A DNA stretch of 64,000 nucleotides from Cryptomeria japonica (GCF_030272615.1 NC_081406.1:396822439-396886438); one strand, 5' to 3'. Counted from the stretch's first letter, positions 24,403 to 36,876 are shown. A program made the numbers and translations. The notes: generated by a model not told the origin, from the letters alone.

Positions 24403-27400
24403 ATGACATTTGGGCTTGATTATGATCCTTTTAAGCACACTAAAGCCTCTAAGAGACCATCTATTAGTATTAATATCATTTCCATTTCTCTCCCAATAAA
24501 ATATCTAGAGTATATTGACTGTGACTCTTCCAGTATCCTCACTTTGGATGTTTTTCCTACTGATGATTCCTTAGTCGAATTCTTAGGAGCTTATGACAAC
24601 CTTCCTCATTATCACCATAATTGTGGCTTTCCCTATTATTTGAATGCGAAAGCTTACTTTGGGAAAGAAAGAAATAACAACGAGATAGTTAAAGAATTTC
24701 CTCAATTAAAAGATGCTCCTCAACAAAGAAATCTTCTAATAAGTGACACTATTGATATCAATATGGATCCTTATGTTGAAGATAATATCATCAAGATAGG
24801 GAGATATCTTGACAAATAAGAGCAAAATCAATATTTTGAGTTATTACTTGAATTCCCTGAAATATTTTCTTGGATGTACTCTGACATGCCTGGCATAGAT
24901 CCTAATATTGTCACTCATAACATTGTCCTAATTCCTGATGCTAAACCTATGAAGGAAAAGATTGAAAATATTCACCCTAAAGTGGCATTACTTGTTAATG
25001 CTGAGATTGAAAAGTTGTTGGATGCTGGATTCATTCATCCTATCAATTATTCCCCATGGATTTCAAACATTGTGGTTGTGGCTAAGTCTAATAATAAGAT
25101 TAGGATGTGTACATACTTTCATGTTCTAAACAAAGATTTTGTAGCAAGTCATGTCTTATTATCCTTCATGGACGGTTTCTCTAGATATAATGAAATCTTC
25201 ATTAATCCCCAAGATCAATACAAGACTGCTTTTACCACCCCTTGGGGCATGTTTTTTTGGGTTACGATGCCTTTTGGATTGAAAAATGTAGGCACAACCT
25301 ATCAGCATGCTATGACTCTCATCTTCCATGACTATATGCATAAGACCTTAGAAGATTACATTGATGACATCTTAGCTAAATCCATCCTTCGCAAAGATCA
25401 TGTTAAGATCCTTCATCAGGTCTTTGAGAGAATTTGTAAGTATAACATGCACTTGAATCCCCAAAAATGTGTTTTTGGTGTTGATAGTGGAAAACTATTA
25501 GGGTTCATAGTTTTGCATCATGGAATCGAGGTGGATACAAAAAAGATAGATGCCATTGTTAACATGCCACCTCCTAAAAATATCTCCCAACTAAAAATTT
25601 TGCAAGGAAAGAGTCAAGCTATTCGTAGGTTTGTATCTTAGCTTTCGGATCGTACCTTTCCTTTTACTCAATTGCTTAAAAAAAATGTCACCTTTCAATG
25701 GAATGAGGATTGCCTTCAAGCATTTGAAGGCCAAAAAACTTATTTGGCCAATCCTCCTATTCTTCAACCCGCTAACCCTTCTAAACCCTTTTTTCTATAC
25801 ACAACTGCTTCCCTTCATGCTCTTGCAGCCTTATTGGCACAACACAATAAGGATGGTAGAGAATGTCCACTTTATTATATAAGTCATACTTTGCTCGATT
25901 ACGAAGTTTGATATTCTACAATAGAAAGGCATTACCTTGCTATAGTCTTTGCAACTCAAAAATTAAGGCATTACCTCTTGAGTGTAGAAGTCCATGTTAT
26001 CATTAAATTTGATCCTCTCAAGTATATTTTCTCTAAAGATGACCTTTCAGGATGCTCAACTAAGTGGGTTATGATGTTGACTAAGTTTGACCTTAAGTTT
26101 GTCTCCCGAAAGGCAATAAAGGGTCAAGCGTTGACTAGCCACTTAGTTGAGGCTCCTTCACCCTTCTCCCTACCTAATCTAGAGTCCTATGTCGATGAAT
26201 ATATTTTATCTATTTAGATTGATGAGATCTGGGAATTATATTTTGATGGCTCTAGATGTTGTACGGGATCAGGGGTAGGGGTGGTCTTAATTTCTCCTAA
26301 AAAGAAGCCTATCCCTTTATCATATTGTCTCAGTTTTTTATGTACCAATAACATTGCTGAATATGAGGCTCTTATAGCTAAAATTAAAGAAGCTTTAGAA
26401 TTAAATATAAAACATCTACATATCTATGGAGATTCTCAACTAATCATAAGACAAGTGATGAGAGTTTATCAAGCTAAGCAAGACAAATTATCACAATATA
26501 GAGATCTAGCTATATCCTTGTTACAAAAATTTGATTCTTATACCATGGAGCCTATTCCTCAAAAAGATAATTGACATGCTAATGCGATGACATATTTAGC
26601 CTCTCTTGTGTCTTTAGAGGACCCCTTGGTAGATCTTAAATTCACTATTCACAACCTCACTACACCAGCTATTGCTGATAATCCTAGTGATATGGCGTAT
26701 TGTTGCATTATAGATTCTGATGAATGGTACTCACATATTGTGAGATATTTAAATGATAGTACCTTTCCCAACTCTGCAAAGAAGAATACTAGGGCTAGGA
26801 TTTGCAAATTGGCTGCTAGATACATTCTCCTTTCTACTGTTCTTTATAAGAGGGGTTATAATAATCTTCTCCTTTGATGTCTTAACAAATCTGAAATCCC
26901 TATTTCTCTTGAGGAAGCACATTCAGGTGCTTGTGGGGGGAATTTTGGGGGTAGATCCTTAGTTCAAAGATTGCTCTGAATGGGATATTATTGGTAGACG
27001 ATGGAAAAATATTCCTTTGGGTTTTTAAAAAAATATCATCCGTGTCAGCAATATAGCAATTTGATCCATGCATCTGCCCAAGAACTTTGATCTCAAGTAG
27101 CATCTTGGCCCTTTTCTACACGGGGTTTGGATCTCATTGGTAAAATATCTCCTCCTTCATCCCAAGGACATACTTTCATCATAACTGCAACCTAATAACT
27201 TTACGAAGTGGGTGGAAGCAATTCCTCTTCGATCCACTACCACTGAGGTAATTTGTCAATTCATCTTAGAGAACATTATTTCCCGATTTGGAATACCTTT
27301 TTCCTTAGTTTTAGATAATGGAACGCCATTTAAAAATAAGGATGTAAAGAATTTCCTTGAGAAATATCATATTCAACATAAATTTTCTACACCCTACTAT

Positions 27401-27985
27401 CCTCAATCAAATGGTCAAGCTGAGTCTTCTAATAGGATAATTGAACAAATTCTTCGAAAGACTGTAAACAAGTATGGTAAGGATTGGTATACTCAATTAA
27501 CTTACGCTCTTTGGGCCTATCAGATGAGTGTATGTGTTGCTACAGGTTGTACCCCTTATAATCTTGTTTATGGCGCTAATGCCATTATGCCTTTGGAGTT
27601 AGAAATTCCCTCTTTGAGATTTTCTCTTAGGGGTATAGTGGATGACAATTCTTATAGATAACACAGAATTCAACAACTTGAGATGCTCGATGAATGACGT
27701 ATAAAATCTCTCAAGCATATTCAAGCGTATCATAAAAATTTACAACAGAGCTATAATGATGAAGTCATTCAATGTTCCTTTTCAGTGGGCGATCTAGTGC
27801 TTTATGAAAGTTAGCGTAACGTGAATGCTTTACCTGAGGAGAAAGGAAAATTCAGCCCTAATTGGCTTGGACCATACACTATTGTCAAAGTCTATGGATC
27901 AAGTGCTTACAAGATAGCAGATGTGGAAGGTACGCCTCTCAAAGAACCTATAAATGCTATGCACCTTCATAGATACTATACCTAG
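24403..27985 (+). pseudogene. GYP-2 pol: RT, two RNase H domains, integrase
   Basis: One frame from 24,403 to about 27,190, then +1 to the TAG at 27,983. RT: FSWMYSDMPG, SFMDGF (Asp at 25,171), PFGLKN and YIDD at 25,357-25,368; about 20 residues between NKDF and ASHVLL are missing. First RNase H (25,650-26,170): catalytic Asp lost (LYTTAS). Second, archaeal-type RNase H (26,220-26,575): LYFDGSR, NNIAEYEAL and YGDSQLI are all present. Integrase (26,900-27,985): a zinc-finger remnant, LDLIGK, LDNGTPF, QSNGQAES, then a C-terminal LGPYTIVK domain. Stops include 24,817, 25,639, 25,909, 26,215, 26,572 and 26,875. The dual RNase H identifies the Tat/Ogre lineage. Confidence 0.9.
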
Positions 27986-28636
27986 TCTCTATCTCTTTCT
28001 CTCTTTCTAGTTTATCTTCTCCCTCTTTGTACCTTTTCTTTCTTGAAAATTGAATAATGTGTTAGCATATCTTCATTAAAGTATGTGGTATTAAATGATA
28101 TTGTACTATTTAGTCTACATTACTTCGTTCTTGACAAGCATGTTCCTTTACTCTGTTGTTTGTCTTGGATTCATTTATGTAAATTGTAATAGATTTACAT
28201 TTTATATGTGGTATCATGTTATACAATTTCTTATGTGTTAAGTAGGATTATATCATATTGTGTTTAATTAGAGTTAATTAAATCACAGTAGTCATATAGT
28301 TCTTAAGCTTAACACATTTCTCTTTTACATCATCAAAGTAGAATTTAATTAAATTCTTAGTTATTTAATTAAATCACACATATACCAATTTAATCATGAA
28401 GCATTGAGAAATCAATCACATGGAAATTAAATTAGACATACATGTTCACCACCAAATGTGCTACTTCTAATCTAAGCAATGCATACATTGCTTAAGTATT
28501 AAAATAACATGTTTGAGATATAACATGAGCATAAATAAATACACATCAATGAGTGTCATAACATATACATCAACAAAATGTCTCATAATAAAGTAGAGTC
28601 ATCTCCTATCCATAGGACTAGTAGCTAGAGGATGGT
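27986..28636 (+). other. GYP-2 spacer after pol
   Basis: AT-rich spacer without a gene. It starts with a CT-rich patch and has several ATTTAATTAAATT-type strings. It ends at the probable SOLO-1 duplication ATGGT (28,632-28,636). Confidence 0.5.
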
Positions 28637-29405
28637 TGTCATGCCCAAAATTTAGGGCAAGAACGGGATAATTTTTTTTAAAAACATAACTTTTATCGAC
28701 AAATATAAAATGCTACAACATGTTTTGTCTTAACTATGTTTAGATTAACTTTATCTACTAGCTCAAATATTCGAAATTAAGTAAAATTAAATGCGGAATT
28801 CTAAGTGGATGATTTTATTGTCTACTCGAATTTAATAAATCAACTAATTTGGATAATTAATTGGCGCAGGCAAAATTAACCTCGGATAGCCATTAATTGA
28901 TTTCAGAAGGCTAAAATAAAATTATTCTCCTAGCATCCAGTTTAATCCATAATTGAAATGTGCTTAAATTAAATTAATTAAAATTAAATCTCAACTCTTT
29001 TCTTTTAAAATGATATACCCCTAGGTTGAATTGAACAAAATAATGTTACCCCCTAGATTGTATATACTCTTAAAATCTACAACACTAAATAAATATTTAA
29101 GATCTAAAGTTATACTTTATTCTTTAATTTCTACAACTACCTATTTTTATTTTCATAAATGTGTAAATAAATATTTATATTTATAAACAAATACATATCT
29201 AAATATATAGATTTGATTTCCTTAACAACTTCTCAATTTTATTGGAAATAAAGTCATGCAACCCTAGTTAGGGTTTTGCATTATAAAATATCCCTAAAAC
29301 TATTATTTTTTTTATTAATTCTATTGTCATTACCCTAGCCCTACCCGGGCAAGGGTTTTATACTTATATTTTTTTTTGATTAGCCTTTTTTTTTAGCAGG
29401 GCCAA

Positions 29406-29550
29406 ATTGAGAACCCCCAGCGGCGGCCATGGCGGAGGAGGGAGCATAGTTTAAAAGGGGGGAATGGTGTGGCCGAAGCCTCCCACTGTGCAATACACAG
29501 TGGGCTCGCCCCCGCCGACCCCTGTGCTTTGCACAGTGGGCTCGGTCGAG
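29406..29550. other. GC-rich island with hairpin
   Basis: A G+C-rich block in very AT-rich DNA, containing the inverted repeat CCCACTGTG-5 nt-CACAGTGGG and a second partial copy (TGTGCTTTGCACAGTGGG). If SOLO-1 is an LTR, this could be its promoter or R region. Only the composition and the hairpin are seen directly. Confidence 0.4.
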
Positions 29551-29597
29551 GCATAAACCAATTTTATAATTTAAAAAAAAACAAAAAAGACCAGTTT

Positions 29598-29599
<2 letters not shown>

Positions 29600-29633
<34 letters not shown>
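29600..29633. repeat. (TA)n microsatellite
   Basis: About sixteen uninterrupted TA units. Confidence 0.95.
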
Positions 29634-29634
<1 letters not shown>

Positions 29635-29746
29635 TTTATTACTTATGTATATATATATAAACCTATAAATAAGTGTGTTTTGTTTATTTCTAAGAATGAA
29701 TTCCTTTACTCATAGACATAGGCATGCAAATTTGTTAAATATATAA

Positions 29747-29747
29747 T

Positions 29748-29808
<61 letters not shown>
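29747..29808. repeat. (AT)n-(GT)n microsatellite
   Basis: A short AT run followed by about 23 GT units. Confidence 0.95.
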
Positions 29809-29810
<2 letters not shown>

Positions 29811-32635
29811 ATTTTCAAAATAAATGCACGTTATAACTAGAGTATCAATTTTCTATACAATAAATATGTAGGTGCTTTTAATCTGTAGCTTATTTAACAG
29901 TTTTGATGCTATATTGAGATTAAATCAATTGTGTTTATTTTCCTTTTCATCAAAATCTTAGTTGCTAAAAGGAAATAGATAGGTTATTTAGTTATTGATT
30001 TTCTTTCAGCAAAAATGACGTAAAAGACAAAATTAAATCACTTAAAAACAACACTCAAGGATCTTAATTATTTCATGTAATCTGTTCTATAGATTTTATC
30101 TGATTAAAACTAAACTAGATTAAGATTTTCAGTTTCTGCAATAATTAAATTTACAGATTCTGCAATTTCTACAGTAACTATTTAGATAGCAACTTTAATA
30201 AAATCTAACAACAACTAAATCCCATATTTTCTGTAATTAAAATAAAAGACAAAATCGCAGATAAAAAAATGAAATCACATAATTAAATAAAAAATGACTT
30301 TTATATTTCCATGAACTGATGCATACAAATCAAATGCATTTCTTTTCAATTAAATAGAAGAATAAATTTAGCTCATTTCATTCCAAAAAATATTAAATAC
30401 TCTACAAGATTTAACCTCAACTATAGGACTAAAACTTAGAAATAATCCATTTATCTTTTTAGCAAAATAACATGATATTTTCTGCATATATATAACAAAT
30501 AACATATTCCCAAGTCTCTATTGCTATGTTACAAATAGCCTCTCATTTCAAACAAATGAGGACTTTTCAAAATAATAATTACATTTACAAATAATTTCCT
30601 GCAACAAATAGCTCCTGCAACCTTCCACTTGTCCTATTCTTTTCTTCTGACAATCCTGCATTTTAAATCAAAACTATGACCATGGAGTGCTCACCTCCCA
30701 GCCTAGGCTAACTGGTAGCCACCCCCGAGCTCAGAGAACCTAGCCCTGGATAGGTAACAAACATGCAAACACAAAAGATAGAATACACAAAAACTCAAAC
30801 ACACTCCCAATCCCGGGCTACACTACACGACGCATTGGTGATGTCCTTTTCAAGGGTGGTAGTGGACCAAATACCCTGAGGAGAATTGCAAGTATGGAAA
30901 AACATGTAGCCACCTCATGGCAAACCAAATACATCAAGTATAGAAACCCCTTATTCCTTATGTCCCCCAAGGTATTCATGCCTTATTTCCCTCCTTATGA
31001 CCCCCAATGCATAAACAAGCCATGCAACAAGGGTCACATAAATTCCCTTGTGATCACTCTCATAATGAGAGTCTCTCACTTGAGGGCTATCACTTCTACC
31101 ACCCACAAGATCCTCCTCTCTCCCAAGAGTAGGAGATCTTGATTACTCCCAAACACACATACAATGTATAAATACAAAATACCAAATAAATTTCCAAGAG
31201 AACATGCATGGAAACAAATCTTTTACACAAACATTATTTTCAAACACATGCAATAAGAAATCCATTATAAGAAGAATACAACCAACCTTAATTTTCCCAA
31301 AGGTAGGTTAGTTTTGTTGAGGATGAGCAGCCCAATTCCACGGTTCTTCTCTTTCTACCCTTAGCAAAATTCTCTATTCAACAATCTAGCTTATTTTTTT
31401 TTCAAAATTCTTTTGTCTCCAAAAATGGAGAGTGGGTGATTACCCACAAATTTTCTAATTCTTTCTTAAGAAGCCCGTTGTGAGAGTTCTCACAAGTTTC
31501 TAAAAACTAAAAAGGAAGGTAAGGTAAAATGGAAAGAGAACTCTCATTCCAAAAGGAAAGTTTACAACTAGGTTCAAGTCTTCCAATTTCAATTTTTGCA
31601 CAACTTAGAAAAGTCACTTTTTAGGGTGTCTAAAAGATCACATGGGAGTAGAAACTTGCCTAAAATTACCCCTAACCCTTAGGTATACCTTATGGGCTTT
31701 AGGAAACCCTATTAAACTACCCCTAGGTGTCCATTTAACCCTTTTTTAACCCCTCTGAAGTTTATTTTCGGGTCAAACCTATGTTGACCATCCCAAAGAT
31801 TCTTTACCCAAGGCATTTATGGAATCTCATTACATTAATTGAAAAAGCTACAGTTAAACAATTCCCACCAAGAGACAAATTTAAAAATTCAAACATAAAT
31901 CCACACATGTGTCAAGTGACACAAAGAAAATACTTTTACAAATTTATACATGAAATCGTCTCTTGTGGATAAATCAATTAAATAAAACTTAACACACATG
32001 CATCATTTACTGTTATGAATAAAACACAACACAAACGGGGTGTTGTCTCTCCAAATAGACAAACCCTGGCTTTACGAACATACATAGGTCTAGGTTTGGT
32101 TCTCCATAATATTTCCATGATCACATGGATAACTTTCCGTGCATCTCAATTTACACATTAGTAGCTTCAAGTAACCTCATATAATATAAATCACAAGAAT
32201 AATAATACACATCATCACTTGCATACAATTTACATCTGAACAATTTAATACATCTTATATCCAAGCAATTTCACATAAGCAATTCATCCCAATTCTCATA
32301 ATTTTGATCCACACTTAAAACATACATCATATTTCTATCATCATAGTAAAGTCCTGCAAATTCAATCACGACATTTATCACCGCAAATTCATCCTATTCA
32401 AAAATCATGTAGTGTTCTATATCATAAAGCATATAAATAAAACATCAACATATAGCAATGTTATCCAAATCATGGAATCATATGTTCTAAATCCATAATG
32501 CATAAAAAAAAAGCATCCATAATAGTCTCATCATAAAAACCACTGAAATGTCAGACTGAGTCGAGGTGGGGCCTCACAACGGTGACTAGATGTCCCCTCC
32601 TGATCTGGCCATGGGGGTAGGCCCATGGGTATGTA

Positions 32636-34718
32636 TTATGATACATAATGCGAGTGACTCCATGAGGAGCTCCTATGATCCCTCTCCATCATAATCCCGC
32701 GGTATGTGGCTGCCTCTGTCTGAGACATTGCTAGATCATGCTCTATCTGTTGTAATATCTCTCGCAAAGATCTCTCTATCTCTCACCAAACCTCCATCTC
32801 CATCTGAATGGGGGTGAATAGGTCCTCATGTCATCTTGACCTTCCTTGTGATCTATGTGCTATCTACAAGGAATTGGGGATGTGTGCAGACATGATGAGG
32901 TCTGTCACTGCATGTTAGATAAGGGAGCGCCATTCCTAGATGCTAGCTGGAGAGAGAGATAAGTTTTCATTAGTAACATTCTATTTCATCAAATCTAAAC
33001 AAATAGGTTGCATGAATTAGACAATCATAAAACACCTTACCTAGGTCTCCCTCTTGCTAGTAGGGGTCATGGAAAGGAACTGCCTAAGACTGGGACCCAC
33101 TAGGCTCTCCATGCTGGTACTGTCTCTATAATGTAGGAATGGGCTGATGGGGACTGGAATCAGGACCCCTTATAGGGTCCTTCTCCACCTGCAATGGGAG
33201 GCTTGGTGGATTTATTGCTATGGTATCATCCTCAGAGTGATGAGGATCTGCATCTGACTCATCCTTCTCAACCTCCTCCTAAATATCCTTGTCGTCCTCA
33301 TCTTCCTTATCCTCCTCATCCTCCTCTTCTTCCTCCTCCTCATCCTCCTCATCCTCCTCATCCTCCTCTCCATCCTCCTCATCATCTCCATCCTAACCTC
33401 CCTCTCCTATATTAGGATCATCTCCATCACTACCCACCTCCCATTGTCCTATATTGTCAACCTGATCATCTGTGTCATTGTCGGATGTATCGGGTCCCCC
33501 CTCAATGCCTGTTTGTCTCCATGGTTTGGAATTCCCTCTAGGATAGTTTGCTGGAAAGATGGCTCTAGGGTATGTCCTCCCCCACCATGTGACGTATCGT
33601 CGGTGCGTGCCCACATCATCTCTATAATCCATTGTAATATCTCAATCTGATCCATCTAAATCTATGATGTCAATCTCATTGGTCGTAGGCCTTGGAATAG
33701 GTCCCAGCCTAGGAATCACACGTGAGTGTTGGATGTAGACAATCACATCAGTAGGAACACACTACTTGAACCCAAATTTCTGTAGAAGTCAGTCAAAGTA
33801 GAAGGAAATGACTATGTGACTATATCGTCCCTCTAGTAGATGGTTCCTCTACATGCAAAATAACTGCCTGTGCATCCCTGCCCACATATACATCTTGAGG
33901 TAAGGTCTCCATATGATCATACTCACTGTCAATCTATCCAGACTCAATCTCCAATGCAGTAGATCTCCAAACCGCCACTCATGGGTAAGTGGATAAAAAA
34001 ATATGATAGGCTTCTCTGGAACTAAGTCCGTAGGGACTCCAATAGGCCTAGTGCACGTAATATGCTCAAACATCCACACCTGTAGTAGTGTGAATGCCAT
34101 CAAACTACACCCCTATCCAAACACATACTCTCCAAGGTCATGATAGAGATGTGAAAGCATACTCCAACCCCAAGAGTATACTTTCTGATGTCTTTCCATG
34201 GCCCTAATCGTGTAGGTGAGACCTCCATGCATGTGGGTGCCGCATCCATTGGGGCACACGACTAATGCAATGATAGCAATCATGAGCCGCCTCACTAGTG
34301 GAACCTCATCGATAGGGTGTAGGAGCCAACTGATCATGATGCAGCCCCTTGTTTCACTAGGAATCACTCTCCCTATGTAATAATCCTGCTCCCTCTCGTA
34401 CTCAGTAGCAAAGCATTTGGCTTGATATCTAACGGTCTCTCCCTTGATGAAAAGGCGCAGAATACGGTATACATCCTCAAGCGTAACCATCATCTCCCCC
34501 ACAGGTAGGAGGAATGTTGAGGTATTTGCATCCCACCTCTCCATCAACACCATCAACATCATAGGGTGAAACTTGATGGAGAGCATAGTCATCATATACC
34601 ATAGGCCTATAGTGTGAAGCAGCTCTCTCTCCTTTGGTGTAAGCCTCAAAATATGATTCTTAAGGCTCCGAAAGGTGTGACCAGCAGTGTGCTCACTAAT
34701 GTATGGAAGAATATGCAA
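32636..34718 (-). pseudogene. Antisense plant mobile domain (PMD) gene in GYP-2
   Basis: A minus-strand gene of about 660 codons. Its N-terminal 330 residues match the plant mobile domain (PF10536, MAIN/MAIL family): MERWDANTSTFLLPVGEM near residues 59-76, DYYIGRVI, SWGWSMLSHLYHDL, LQVWMFEH and LTVSMIIWRPY. An acidic Glu/Asp run (33,262-33,390) follows. An intron at 33,040-32,947 has CCTAG|GTAAGG, TACTAAT and TCTCTCTCCAG|. The frame continues correctly across it to a TAA at 32,636. About a dozen stops break the frame, all explicable as decayed Gln or Arg codons, with no frameshift. The 5' exon is uncertain. PMD is also known from Tat-element extra genes; its function here is unknown. Confidence 0.8.
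32947..33040 (-). other. Intron of the antisense PMD gene
   Basis: 94 bp on the minus strand. It has donor GTAAGG, branch site TACTAAT about 25 nt before the acceptor, a pyrimidine run (TCTCTCTCTCC) and acceptor AG. Splicing joins a codon split 1/2 and keeps the same frame for another 102 codons to a TAA. Confidence 0.75.
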
Positions 34719-35230
34719 ATCAAAACATCAAATCATTAGTAATAAATCGTCGGTCATAATAATCCAACATAAAACATCATCAACCTATCCTATTTGGCTG
34801 ACACCTGATCCCATTCACCCTTTGGCCACCTCAAACATGGACCAGGGCGCTCTGAGTGGATTAGAGTGCCCCCTTGGGGCCAGGGCACCGAGGTGGGACT
34901 AGAGCACCCTAGGAGGACCAGGGTGCCCTCTTGGGACTAGGGTGCCCATGGAGGACCATGGCGCCCTAGAAGACCATGGTGCCTGAACAGGGGTCACGAG
35001 CATGATCTCGATGATGACATCATTCAACATTAAATTCAGTGCAAACATAAAAAGTCAAAGACGAGTCTATGACAACTCAACTCACCTTGTTTAAGGATCG
35101 GTCGACGAGCATGAACTAGCACAGGATCTCCATCCATGTAGGTCATTTGGGTTGGCATAGAGGCATGATGGCGAATAAGTGGGCTCCTTTGCAGTGAATA
35201 GTGCCAAAAAGTCAAAAGTGACAAATAAAG
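34719..35230 (-). other. 5' part of antisense gene: possible exon and intron
   Basis: On the minus strand an open piece (TYMDGDPVLVHARRPILKQ, about 35,145-35,087) ends at a good donor AAACAAG|GTGAGT. A TACTAAT branch site near 34,733-34,739 and an acceptor-like CATTAG at about 34,700 follow. The codon phase does not fit the main exon in this copy, so the join is only suggested. The interval contains six to seven degenerate repeats of GGACCAGGGTGCC (34,840-34,985). Confidence 0.35.
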
Positions 35231-35742
35231 GTGTCACTTTCATATTTATGAGTTATGCATTTTTTCGTTTTATGATTTTAAGTTACAAACCGTAATTTTT
35301 GCACTTTTTCTTCAATCTATCATAGCTTGAGCTAGAGAGCTCCAATTTTTGCACCATCAGTGGCATTGGACTCATGAATTCACCCTCTTGCTTGGCATTT
35401 GTTCCATAAAGTGCTTGGATTAACAATTGAGCCTTGTTGTGAACATATCTCATCAAGGTTTTTATTACAATTTTTTGTGGTAAACATGATACCTCGTTTC
35501 ACCTCACTAATTAGCAAGCCAAAACAAGGGGGCATATAGCTACCTGTGAATTTCATCACTTCCTTTAGTAAGAATTAGGTGATTTTGTGATCTAACATAT
35601 GGTTTTGTATGGTGCGGTTCCTAACTGTGTACTGCAGATACTGCTGGGGGCTTCATCCGATAACTTATGGATATATCCTTTTTCCAATGATGTTTAATTT
35701 TTGTGTACTTTAGTTTGCATATGCACGTAGTGTCATATGACC
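35231..35742. other. GYP-2 spacer before 3' LTR
   Basis: No gene on either strand. By position it would contain the promoter of the antisense gene, but I see no convincing element. Confidence 0.35.
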
Positions 35743-35760
35743 GCTAAAGTGGGGGCTAAA
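35743..35760 (+). promoter_or_regulatory. GYP-2 polypurine tract
   Basis: CTAAAGTGGGGGCTAAA immediately before the 3' LTR: the expected plus-strand primer site. Confidence 0.75.
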
Positions 35761-36876
35761 TGTAGTGTCGTAAATTGTACACCCTTTCTAGGGTGGCAAC
35801 ATTTCACACTTGGTTTAGCACCCAGCTTAGTGTGTTTTGCATCTTTCATTTTTAATCTCTTTTAAGCATTTAATTAATTGATTTGATTAAATCTAAATTC
35901 ATAATTCATCACTTCACATGTTATAAAATTGGGCCCTTTATCATAAAGTGTGCCCCTTTTATTCCTTCAATAAATCATTTAATCATAAACCCTAATTATG
36001 TCATATTTTGACCTTTAAGGTCCGATTTCGCATATCAAAACATCTTGAATCAGCTGTAACTTTAGGATTCACTCTAATATCATCATATCTAGTGAATCCA
36101 AAAATTTGGTAAAAAGATGGTTACACCATGTACAAAGTGCACATGGTCCTCGACTTTTTTCCTGAAATTTTGGGAGCATAATCCTATGGTATAATAATGT
36201 TTAACCCCAAAAGATTGGTGGGAAATTTAAATCCTAGGTCAGCCTAAACATGAAATTAAGGTCTAGGGTTTCATACTTAAGAGCTCTCTTTCTTCATTCG
36301 AAGGGGTCTTCTTCTAAGAATCTAAGAGCGGGTTTTTGGAGCAAAAAGAGCCTTCTTCGTAGCGAAAGAGTAGATCTTTGAATTCTTCAACAACATTCAA
36401 CATTCATCCATCAAACATTGCAGCTTCAGACTTGCCTGTTTTCAACAAGGTTTGACAGTGGAACAGTTTGCAGATCTCAGATCCCATCTTGTCAGTTGCA
36501 GCTTCACACTTGCAGAATCAAGACAATGGCGTGGCACCCTTGTCCCAGAAATTTTGGCTCCAATTTTAAACATAGGTGCACCTATGATTTGGCTTCCTAA
36601 TTTGTACTTTTCAGCAATTTATTAGTTGTTTTCTATTTTGCATTTCTAGATTAGGGTTTTCTTGCTTACTTGCACTTTAGGTTTAATTGAATTTTGAATC
36701 ATTCCTCTCTCATTTGAAACAAGGAAATAGAAACCCTAAGAGGTATTCCACGTCTCTCTCTTTCTCACAAGAAGTAGCCAAAGTGTGTTACCTCCCTAGG
36801 CTCTTGCGTATTCCATGAGTGTGTATGAGAGTGGGATTAGGGTTTTCATACTTAGTCTCACTTTTTCCCCTACACA
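35761..36876 (+). repeat. GYP-2 3' LTR
   Basis: Begins TGTAGTGTCG, ends CCCTACACA and is collinear with 2436-4103. About 550 bp equivalent to 3093-3640 are missing. It is followed by the CCAAC duplication at 36,877-36,881. Confidence 0.9.

Larger units (their letters stand above)
28637..32578. mobile_element. SOLO-1: probable 3.9 kb solo LTR
   Basis: Bounded by TGTCATGCCCAAAATT and …GGTGGGGCCTCACA. The ends form imperfect inverted termini (TGTCATGCCC versus TGTGAGGCCCC), and a near-perfect duplication flanks them: ATGGT (28,632-28,636) and ACGGT (32,579-32,583). No pol or gag motif is found inside; short frames such as 30,894-31,142 show no domain. It holds microsatellites and a GC-rich island. 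Alternatives are a long non-LTR insertion or GYP-2's own spacer. The orientation is unknown. Confidence 0.45.
2436..36876 (+). mobile_element. GYP-2: Tat/Ogre-type Ty3/gypsy element
   Basis: A 34.4 kb locus bounded by LTRs at 2436-4103 and 35,761-36,876 and by the target duplication CCAAC at 2431-2435 and 36,877-36,881. Joining the two flanks restores continuity of the minus-strand GYP-1 fragment. The host element contains the protease start (4262-5384), then the TRG-1 insertion, then the rest of protease, RT, two RNase H domains and integrase (23,700-27,985). A long 3' region follows with a probable solo-LTR insertion and an antisense PMD gene, ending in a polypurine tract. Dual RNase H and an antisense extra gene are hallmarks of the Tat lineage. 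No canonical Gag domain is recognisable. Confidence 0.88.

Noticed and set aside
33194-33415. Plus-strand Pro/His-rich frame
   Set aside because: It is the reverse shadow of the Asp/Glu-rich tail of the antisense PMD gene.
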